Shown: positions 53,261 through 61,930 of the stretch, in pieces | How the letters are laid out: each line of letters opens with the position of its first letter | Numbering within the stretch: the first letter of the stretch is position 1 | From: Atherix ibis | Taxonomy: Eukaryota; Arthropoda; Insecta; Diptera; Athericidae | Length of the DNA stretch: 64,000 nt | Assembly: GCA_958298945.1 (NCBI GenBank) | Contig: OY282605.1 | Location: 6,967,811-7,031,810 of the forward strand | Direction: 5' to 3' | The notes under the pieces: generated by a model | Seen by the model: only the letters and a program-made list of their open reading frames with translations | The model's database searches: none | What the model was told of the DNA's origin: nothing | Program-made: the position numbers and the translations under genes

Positions 53261-55297
53261 CTATTGTCTTAAATATTGACATTTTCTTGTTGGATTCATT
53301 GGTGAGCCGACAGGACATTGAAATGCATCGGCGAAACTCTGCGAATTCGAAACTGATCCGATAACTCGGTACAAAGGCGGTGTATGGTCATAGGCTTCCA
53401 CAAAGACTTCAAGTTCTCTATCGCTCTTTTCTGCACATTCGGTTTGGGCGAATGCAACAAAAAACAATTGATCTGCGGTCATATTCAAGCTCGAATAGTA
53501 CTTCAATTCGGATTCAACAGCTTTCTCGTTCGTAGTTGCCCACCTCTTGTAGGCACGGTATGCAAATTCTAGACCTTCACCATCTGCAATATTTTCACCA
53601 ATTGTTGTATCGGGGTTCAGATATAAATCGAGATTGGGTAGTTTGTATTTTTTATACTGTTCGCGATAACAAGCAGCCCTCACTGCATACGAAAGTTGAA
53701 GATTTTCGTTAAACCAAACATTTCTGTTTCCATCGGCGTCATATTCGATACCATCAACGTCAAATCCGTGCATGATCTCGTGACCAATTATTCTACCAAT
53801 AGAACCATACTTAATAAATTTTGGGAAGAGTATATGGTAAAATGGTGGAAATAAAATGCCAGCATTTAAGGACAATTTACCTTTATTACTTGGTTCAAAA
53901 AATGCATTTACTTTAAAAGCGTAATTTTCCTCTCTTTTCTCATTTATTTTCGCCCTGTTTCTGGCTATACTTAATTCGTTTTCAAAGTATTTCTCTGTGT
54001 TTATATGAATATCTTTATACAAATCGTCCAGTTCTTCAATGGGCACATCTTCAATGTAACCAATTACAAAACGTACTGCTTCCAACTTTTTTATAGCAGC
54101 ATTTTTTGAATTTTCATCTAACCAAGTGCTGTTTTTTAAAGCATCCTTACCTGCTGCTCTTAAATCTAAAATAATCTCGGTCAGATCCTTTCGTACTTCA
54201 TCACTGATATATTTATTGATGAACATTATACTTAATATCCATGGAAAATTATTCATAACTCGTGCATTGCAATATTTAACACTATTTACATTCTCGTTAG
54301 TTAATGGTAAAATTTGTTCGATAATTTTAAGGAAAGCAAAATTTGTATACGTTTCAGGATCCGTTTTTTGCATTAATTCACTCAAATCCTCAAAATACTC
54401 TGGCCATTCTATCCGTATTTCGGAATCTTCATTATATTTTCCTGGATAAACAATAGCCAAATAATTTTTCCAATTTATACTCGTCGCTTCGCTGAAAATT
54501 TTTACTCTACGATCTTTTGAAAGTTTAGCTAAATACGAAGTAATGTCCAACAGTTGTTCATCAAAATCTGATACCATTTTATATAATTTGTCCACATAAC
54601 TTGAGGAGACGCCTATTATTTCTAGTGTTTTTTTCATTTTGTTATTCCAAATTTTCCTTAAATTTCGAATATAGACGGGATGCAACCGATTTCCATTATC
54701 CCAACCCATTACAGTGATAATTCCGTTCAGGTTGATTCGAGCTGTTAGATTAAGCCAATCGAAGTTTTCTGGTGACCAATTTTCATCAAAAGCTGGCCAT
54801 GATCCGAAACTTTTGAGAAAATTACGAATTGGTTCTGCTACGCCTCTCGTTTTTATATGATTTGTATTCACGCACGATGCGTAGTAATGTTTTACTTTTC
54901 GTACAAGTTCACTATCCTCATCGGTAACTTTTTCGGCCATTAAATCATTCAAATTTTTATAATTCATTTTTTGTATCAAACCATAATTATCATTACCACT
55001 TTTTCTTTCCACTTCGGCCATTAATGCCCAGTTTCCACAAACAAACTCATAGAAGTCATCGCAAGGATTCACTTTTCTATTCAAACTCTTTCCCATTAAA
55101 TGTGCTTGCATTTTCCGAACTGTAATAACATTTGATATTCCTACTAAGTCCAAATATTTTAAGTTTTCCGATAAATCATTCTCTTCGCATTCTGAAATGC
55201 AGCCCTCATCTAAATATGTAGGTAGACCATAGACGTCATAACGTAATACAAACAACATCCAATATGCAATAATTGAAAATAAATAAAATTTCTTCAT
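53261..55297 (-). CDS. Neprilysin-like M13 metallopeptidase, secreted
   Basis: A single-exon gene of 678 aa from the ATG at 55297; upstream the frame starts at a GTG. Signal peptide as in the 50.7 kb protein; cysteine pair CISECEEN. Zinc site HEIMHGFD at 506-513, ENIAD at 568-572 and CQYLRQ end are kept. Odd points: the segment after LLDITS is basic (YLAKLSKDRRVKIF) where all relatives are acidic; IGRIIGHE replaces IGMTIGHE just before the zinc site; the pre-His loop (AEKSDRELEVFVEAYDHTPPLYRV) is its own. These lie near the catalytic cleft in M13 structures and could alter peptide choice. The stop TAG lies in CAATAGAA. Confidence 0.95.
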   Translation of the reverse strand: MKKFYLFSIIAYWMLFVLRYDVYGLPTYLDEGCISECEENDLSENLKYLDLVGISNVITVRKMQAHLMGKSLNRKVNPCDDFYEFVCGNWALMAEVERKSGNDNYGLIQKMNYKNLNDLMAEKVTDEDSELVRKVKHYYASCVNTNHIKTRGVAEPIRNFLKSFGSWPAFDENWSPENFDWLNLTARINLNGIITVMGWDNGNRLHPVYIRNLRKIWNNKMKKTLEIIGVSSSYVDKLYKMVSDFDEQLLDITSYLAKLSKDRRVKIFSEATSINWKNYLAIVYPGKYNEDSEIRIEWPEYFEDLSELMQKTDPETYTNFAFLKIIEQILPLTNENVNSVKYCNARVMNNFPWILSIMFINKYISDEVRKDLTEIILDLRAAGKDALKNSTWLDENSKNAAIKKLEAVRFVIGYIEDVPIEELDDLYKDIHINTEKYFENELSIARNRAKINEKREENYAFKVNAFFEPSNKGKLSLNAGILFPPFYHILFPKFIKYGSIGRIIGHEIMHGFDVDGIEYDADGNRNVWFNENLQLSYAVRAACYREQYKKYKLPNLDLYLNPDTTIGENIADGEGLEFAYRAYKRWATTNEKAVESELKYYSSLNMTADQLFFVAFAQTECAEKSDRELEVFVEAYDHTPPLYRVIGSVSNSQSFADAFQCPVGSPMNPTRKCQYLRQ

Positions 55298-55330
55298 TTT
55301 CAGGAACAAAATCGACAAGCTTCCAGCCAC

Positions 55331-55863
55331 CGTACCGAAATAAATTTGAAACTGATTTGATACAATACTTTAAGTACCGAAAATAGCGAAGTTTCTATTA
55401 CTTTATCAACGCAAAAGGTCAACAAATTCGATAAACTTTGTTTAATAATATTTAAAAATCACTCGGATGCCAATTAAATTAATCAAAACTCTTTCCAAAA
55501 AGCAATTAAAACTGAAAAATTTCCAAATTCTAAAAGTAACTATTATAATGAGTGTGATTAAGAATATAAACAATAATTTCCTCATTAACGAAACTTAACA
55601 CAACATAACACATATAATTATGCAAAATAAATACTAGATTCACAAATAATGATAGAAATAAAATCCAATTAAAATTATCAAATTAAATAAGGCGGAATAA
55701 GAAACTAAATTGAATTATTTTAGGACATCATAAATCCTAAAGTTTTTATTACTAAATGTTATCGAAAACAGTAAAAAAAAGTGCACATAAAAATTGAAAA
55801 AGAAATTTTTTTTTTAATTAAATTGTAAAAATACTTAATTAAGACTGAACAACTAATGGCATT
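55331..55863. repeat. Duplicated intergenic block, copy 2
   Basis: Near-identical partner of 52744-53260, lying between the 53.3 and 55.9 kb genes. Confidence 0.9.
55351..55438 (-). promoter_or_regulatory. Core promoter: initiator plus upstream GATA site
   Basis: ATCAGTTTC gives +1 at 55353, 56 nt before the ATG. The GATA site at 55430-55434 is 77 nt upstream, with TTGACCTT between them. Confidence 0.6.
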
Positions 55864-57900
55864 CTATTGTCTTAAATATTGACATTTTCTTGTTGGATTC
55901 ATTGGTGAACCTAGTGGACACTGGAAGGCATCGGTGAAACTCTGGGAATTCGAAACCGACCCGATTACTCGGAACAAAGTGGGTGTGTGAGGATCAGATT
56001 CAATGAGGAACATCAGCTGAGCTTCGCTCTGTTCTGCACATTCGGCTTGGGCGAATGCAATGAAAAACAATTGATCGGCAGTCATATTCAGTTGCTGGTA
56101 GTGCTCCAATTCGGATTCGGCTAGTTCTTTGTTATCAGTTGTCCACTTCTTATAGGCACGATATGCTAACTCGAGACCCTCACCATCAGCAATATTTTCA
56201 CCGATTGTGTTATCGGGATTTAAATATAAATTAAGAGCGGGCAGTTTGTATTTTTTGTACTGTTCACGAAAACAGGCCGCTCTGACCGCATAGGAAAACT
56301 TTAAATTTTCGTCAAACCAAACATTTATGTTTCCATCCGCATCATATTGGATACCATCCACATCGAACCCGTGCATCATCTCATGTCCAATCGTCATACC
56401 AATGGCACCGTACTTTATTACCTGGGGGAACAGTTTATGATAAAATGGTGGCAACAAAATACCTGCATTCAACATCATTTTTCCCTTGTTGGTCTGTTGG
56501 AAGAACGCATTTACATCATAGGAAAAAGACCGCCCCATTAAACTCTGAATTTTTATTTCACTTTTCAAAATGCTGAACTCATTCTCGAAATACTTTTTTG
56601 GGTCAATATGAACATTCTCGTACAACTTATCCAATTTTTCAATAGGAATACGATCGATGTACCCAATCTCAAATGGTGAAACTTCCAATTTTTTGATGGC
56701 TGCTTTTTTAGAATTTTCATCAAGCCAAGCGCTATTCAATAAAGCATCTTTACTTGCCGCTCTTATATCCAAAATAATTTCCGTCACATCGGCTCTGACA
56801 TAGTCGGGAACATATTTTTTGGTAAACATTAAACTCAAAACAGATGAAAATACATCAATGCTCCGAACTCTACAATAAATCGAATGATTTTCCACCGCAA
56901 TAAATGACATTGCCTTCTGAATTATTTTCAAAAACGCAAAGTTCATAAATGTTTCAGCATTTGTGTTTGACATTAACTTTGCCAACTCCACAAAATACTC
57001 TAACCATTCGACTGCAATCTTAGTATTTTCACCATACTCGATGGCCTCAACTGTGGTCAGATATTGCTCCCATTTTATCCCTTTTGTTTTTTTATTCAAC
57101 TCCTTTATAGTAATCAGCTGCGGTTCTACTCGTTCAATTGATGTAATGTCTAATAATTGGCCATCAAACTCCGCCACCATTTCGTACAACTTCGCTTGGT
57201 AACTTGAATTAACTCCCAACTCCTGTAACAACATAGACATTGACTCAGTCCATATTTTAGTTAGTTCATGTGCATAAACTGCCATCAAATCGAGCTTCGG
57301 ATCAACCTTGATGACCGACTGAATGTCGTACAAATTCAAATGGGCAGTCAGATTTAACCAGTCGAAATTATCTGCAGACCAATTTTCGTCTAAAGCTGGC
57401 CATGGTCCAAATATTTTCAGAACTTCCAATATAGGCTCAGCTACTCCTCTCGCCATTATAGCCTCTTCATCCATGCACGATATAAAGAAATTTTTCATTT
57501 TCTTTATGACTTCACTGTCATTGTCATTTACTTCTTCTTCCAATAATTCCAGAATCGCTTTACGATTCCTGTCTCTCAGTAGCTTGTAATTACTAAAATC
57601 CGATCCTTTCTCTAACTCGTTAACTGCAGCCCAATTTCCACACACATATTCATAGAAATCATCGCAAGGATTCACATTTCGATCGAGGATCTTTTCCATC
57701 AAATGCGCTTGAATTTTTCGCACCATATTGGCATCCGTCATACCAATTAAGTCCACATACTTGATATAATCAAACAAATTATTTTCCTCACAATCCGAAA
57801 TACAGTCCTCGTTTACGAACGCCGGTAGTCCATAACAAATATTCACTAGTCCCAATACCAACAAGAAACATTCAATTCTGAACAAACTGTTCTCCTTCAT
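55864..57900 (-). CDS. Neprilysin-like M13 metallopeptidase, secreted
   Basis: A single-exon gene of 678 aa from the ATG at 57900. The signal peptide is MKENSLFRIECFLLVLGLVNICYG-LPAFVNED, followed by the CISDCEEN pair. Landmarks: NPCDDFYEYVCGNWA, WLNLTA, VNAFFQQTNKGK, HEMMHGFD at 506-513, ENIAD at 568-572, LNMTADQLFFIAFAQ, PHTPTLFRVIG and CQYLRQ. It is the outermost gene on the transcription-upstream side of the array. It is diverged over its whole length but has no odd change in the core, so it may be close to the ancestral type. Its 3' flank is the duplicated block 55331-55863. The stop TAG lies in CAATAGAA. Confidence 0.96.
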   Translation of the reverse strand: MKENSLFRIECFLLVLGLVNICYGLPAFVNEDCISDCEENNLFDYIKYVDLIGMTDANMVRKIQAHLMEKILDRNVNPCDDFYEYVCGNWAAVNELEKGSDFSNYKLLRDRNRKAILELLEEEVNDNDSEVIKKMKNFFISCMDEEAIMARGVAEPILEVLKIFGPWPALDENWSADNFDWLNLTAHLNLYDIQSVIKVDPKLDLMAVYAHELTKIWTESMSMLLQELGVNSSYQAKLYEMVAEFDGQLLDITSIERVEPQLITIKELNKKTKGIKWEQYLTTVEAIEYGENTKIAVEWLEYFVELAKLMSNTNAETFMNFAFLKIIQKAMSFIAVENHSIYCRVRSIDVFSSVLSLMFTKKYVPDYVRADVTEIILDIRAASKDALLNSAWLDENSKKAAIKKLEVSPFEIGYIDRIPIEKLDKLYENVHIDPKKYFENEFSILKSEIKIQSLMGRSFSYDVNAFFQQTNKGKMMLNAGILLPPFYHKLFPQVIKYGAIGMTIGHEMMHGFDVDGIQYDADGNINVWFDENLKFSYAVRAACFREQYKKYKLPALNLYLNPDNTIGENIADGEGLELAYRAYKKWTTDNKELAESELEHYQQLNMTADQLFFIAFAQAECAEQSEAQLMFLIESDPHTPTLFRVIGSVSNSQSFTDAFQCPLGSPMNPTRKCQYLRQ

Positions 57901-57962
57901 TTTTTCGAATTAGTCAGATTCAGTTCAGAAGTTTGCCCAACACCGAAGAAAACCAAAATGCA

Positions 57963-58097
57963 ACTGATCCAAATGATTTTCCACAACAGAATTAAATGCA
58001 AATCAAATTAATTTATTTCTTCAAATTTAATTTATTTTTCTTCTCTTTTTTTTTGAATAAATAAACAAAAATAGGTCAATCTATAATTGATAATCTT
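57963..58097 (-). promoter_or_regulatory. Core promoter: initiator plus more distant GATA site
   Basis: ATCAGTTGC gives +1 at 57965, 65 nt before the ATG. A GATA site (58089-58093) with TTGACCTAT next to it lies 124 nt upstream, about 50 nt further than in the other copies, with T-rich DNA in between. Confidence 0.5.
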
Positions 58098-61078
58098 TGA
58101 TGCTGAAAAACCATTTTAATCATGATTTAACAATTGCAATGTTTTTTGCAAGCAAATGCAGCTTGAAAATAGTTTTCTCTTGAGACCTTTGACATAATGT
58201 GCACTGTACTGCGTTTATTTGCAGTTAATTTAGAAAAAAAACGAGTACTTTTCACATCATATAATAAGGACATCGATAATCTCTTCTGTATTTGTTACTT
58301 GTGTTTCTGAGTAAAATAGGAAACGAATCAAATCAAAGATTGCAAGTCCAATTGATCATTGAACTGACTTATTTGTTTTTCATTATTAAATTATTATTTA
58401 AAATTCTGTGTTCATAATTTGAGCATTTTGCTTTACAATATTAAACACAATATCGTTTCTTGATGTAGGACAGTGTAATTATTGATAAGAAGGCTCTTCT
58501 CAATTTTTTTCTCTATTTTCCAATTTTTATTTAACATGTTTAGCTGTAAGAAAAAGATTTGTTCTGAAAATATTAATAAGGAATGAACACTTATCAATAT
58601 TTCGCTATCAAACGAGCTGCTTAAATAGTGCGGTTTTTTTAATAATCAAAATGCGTTTTTCCAATCTTGGTTTAAGTTTTGGAATTTTACTAAGAATTTC
58701 CAATTCTATCGAATCTAATTCATTCAATCTAAAATTTTTCGAGCAATCGTCGATGTCCCGTCTTATGATCACCGAGCGCTAAATTTCTCGTTATAAAAAG
58801 TTTCATGCACGACTATCCTACAACCAATTTATGTGATTAATAATTTTTTTCTGTTACCTTAAAAACAAATTCAGCAGGCCATTTCTACATATTAGAAAAA
58901 TATTTTATTTTAGACATTTTAGTAAGTTTAAGAAATAGAGACACATCGAACGGTGTTTACTTCTACTTTGGTGGTTTATTAACTGTTATTGTAGGGTCTT
59001 TGTTAAAAAAAATTACTTTTTAAGGACAATTAAAAATTAGAATTAATTTACAAGATCGATTTTTAGCAGTGGAAAATCCGGAGTGAAATTTTCTATAATA
59101 AAATAAATATAATTAATTTGTCAATTCGGACATTTCGTTAACTATAGATGAAATAAATCATTATGATTTGGCAGAAAATTTCAGGTGGACCCAAATAAGT
59201 TGAAAATTGTTTATTTGCATTTCTTTAAATTTGGAATTTTCAACTACTTTTTCAGACGCCGCCCGATAATGGATTTTCGGTAGAACAACAGAAGAAAGTT
59301 CTATTGTAAGGTGATTATAATAATAGTAAAAACAATAGTTATGCAGGGTAGCTACTGGAAAACTGAATGGTTGGAAAAAATTTCATATTGTTTTTATTGA
59401 GTTTTTCTATTTCAATTTAAATGTTATTTTTTACACATAAAATTATTAATAAACACTTTAAAAAATTATGTTTATTAAAGTTATAAAAAGGTAGTTTTTT
59501 TAATGACCAGGTCCAAATAGGCAACAAAAATAAGGTATATATTAATATGTTAAGCCTAATAGTCTATTTGAATATTTTTAGAGGACTGTTAGTTGCATGT
59601 TATTTTATTCTAGTACTTATGTCTGTTCTAGATAAACGGTTTATTGACATAAAGGCCCACATACTTAAAAGCAGCTCCAATAGTAATCTGAGCAGTAAAC
59701 TTTAATATATGCATACACAAATGAAAAGAATAAATCCTTTCAAAAATCTTTGAAAAAATAATCCTCCATCGCTTACATCCCCTATTCGAATCATAAAATT
59801 TAATTCCCAACCAATAATTTGGTTTCCGCTTCTAACACTCCACAGACGATACCTACAACTACTTCGACCTTTAGACAAATGTTCTAAACTTACTATAGAC
59901 AGCAAAGTACTTTTATACAATGCGCTACTAAAACCCATCTGGACTTACGGATTTGAACTCTGGGATCGTACTAAGGCTTTCAAATACAGTCGAATCTACT
60001 TGTTTTTAATCTGGCTGTGTCTCGTTATAAAAAGTTTCATTCCCGTGTATCTAATCATACTAACCTTCTTGTTCAAATACTATTTTCCACTTCCACTTCC
60101 TTCGCAAGAAATATAAATCAAAGACTTAAGCATCACTAGTTGTGTGATTTATTAAAATACTGAGTCTTAACATAATCACACGCTAACAGGAGAAGTTTCG
60201 ATGGATATTTACTCCCCACAACCATTCATGTTAATTATTACTATTATATAAATAAGAAACCATTTTTGTTAATATTTTCATACTATTAATTGATACATTC
60301 GATAAATTGATGAAATTTTTCACTATACTTTTACTGTCTTGGCATATCTGAAAGTAGCCAGATTATAGTTCCAGGACCAATTTCGCAAGCAGCTTTTACA
60401 ATTTTATTCTCAATTTTTATAGCATTGATCGGTGACGATTATTTAGAATCAATTAAATTAAGCCATCATTTACCCCCTACTAGACTAGCTAGATTTGAAC
60501 TCAAGACGCAAATCTAGGATCTTGTAAAGATTTTCTATAGAAACAAAAAAAATCGTATATTCAAACAAGTACCTTTTACTTATCAATTACTGATGAATTA
60601 TTGATTATTTCAACAACAAAAAACATGTAGCAAATACAAAATTAACTGAGGTATGAGAATATTTATTAAATTAGAAACCTAAACGAGATAACGTCAACAA
60701 TTTAGGGAACGAATTTTTTTTTATTATGTATAATAAATGCAATAAAAGTTAACTGATAGGACGCCAAAATAGTCTCTTCAAATTTCTTATAAAAATAAAT
60801 CATTATCTACTCGTTCGCAACAAAAAGTGTAAAAAATTAGTTTTGTGTAAAATTTCAACAAAACTGATTACGTGTTGAAGTGTTGGAAAAAAATACCAAA
60901 TAAAAATAACCAAAAGCAGAAAGGATGTTTTGGGAAATGTGCTTCAATTCCATTTGCATCGTATTTGTGTGAATTGTCATCGCGATTAGAAGGGAAAAAA
61001 CTAAATAAAGTTTTCACAAAAAAAAAAAAAAAAAACAGAAAAAACTCAATGATGAGATGATAAAATTTAAATAGAAAC
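58098..61078. other. Spacer with two LINE fragments
   Basis: AT-rich DNA. Around 58690-58840 and 59725-60280 are decayed plus-strand pieces of the jockey-like LINE: ISRYKKFHARLSYN in the first, KPIWTYGFELWDR and SRYKKFHSRVS in the second. The rest has no recognised gene. If 61079-61415 is a first exon, this is intron. Confidence 0.5.
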
Positions 61079-61415
61079 CGTTCTCATCCTCGCTGCGTTT
61101 TCGGGTTGATGTTTCCTCTGAAATTGGCTCTAATGGTGGCTTTTCTGCTCCATCATCATCGGAAGAGGAATCGCCAGACTCGAAGGATCCGCTTGTAGTC
61201 GCCGTTGTGCCATTTCCATTCTCATCATCATCAGTGGAGCCGTTACCTTCTGAAGCTGTACTATTTGGCCGTGACGAGGAACTTAGCTCACTCGATAGTG
61301 AATCACGTTTTTTTAGAACTTTTTGTGATGAGGCTGATGATATTGGTGGCTTCATTTTATTGCCATCCGCTATCAAATCGACTACAATCGTATCAGAATT
61401 TGTATTTTCACGCAT
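61079..61415 (-). CDS. Ser/Asp/Glu-rich coding exon (5' end of an unidentified gene)
   Basis: The frame opens at the ATG at 61415 (a longer reading begins only at TTG) and encodes about 112 residues before a candidate GTTTCT donor at 61078, in phase 1. Beyond the donor the frame turns into poly-Phe from an A/T run, so the exon very likely ends here. The protein starts MRENTNSDTIVVDLIADGNK, then is low complexity: Ser-rich (RDSLSSELSSSSRPNS), acidic (GSTDDDENGNG, GDSSSDDDG) and ends EETSTRKRSEDEN. Many sites look suited to phosphorylation. No known domain. The next exon is to the left, not found nearby, but its phase matches the acceptor at 1269. Confidence 0.55.
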
Positions 61416-61796
61416 ATTATTCAACTGAATTCGTAATTATCACTGCTCACTTTATTTATAAATAATTTTTATTTTTATATTTTTTTTTTCTAACTGAATA
61501 ACTCAAAAATTTCTCATATCGTTTGATTCGTATTGGAAATGTTTGAAGAAAATCACATAATTAAAATTTATTAAATCCTATTATGGAAATTAACAATTAA
61601 TTAATTTTTTAGAAATGGTGTCTTTAAATTTTTTTTTTAACATGATTTTTTAAATATTTAAACAATAACAATTTTTCCCAATTACTATAAAAAAAACTTT
61701 TAGAAAATTGACATTTATAAAAGATTTTTCGCTTTTCTTATGAATTATTTTAAATTTTAATTTGTATGTGCAACAGAGTGGTATTGTTAACAAGAT

Positions 61797-61930
61797 GGTA
61801 TCCTTTATTTATTGGTAGTACCCAAAATTGTCATTATTGCAAAAAAGTTATTATATGTCATTAAAATGATATATAATAACTTTTTTGCTATTAGGAAAAT
61901 TTTGGGCACTACCAATAAATAAAGGATACC
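61797..61930. repeat. 134-bp MITE-like palindrome
   Basis: GGTATCCTTTATTTATTGGT at 61797 is repeated inverted at the far end (ending GGATACC at 61930). The arms are about 66 bp each with roughly 90 percent match and almost no loop. This is the form of a miniature inverted-repeat transposable element. I see no clear target duplication. Confidence 0.85.

Noticed and set aside
14815..57589. Plus-strand open frames of 60-110 codons opposite each peptidase gene (for example 14815-15129, 18392-18706, 24130-24372, 30497-30739, 54126-54449)
   Set aside because: They recur at the same place in every paralogue because the antisense of a conserved coding sequence stays open. No domain or independent start context is visible.
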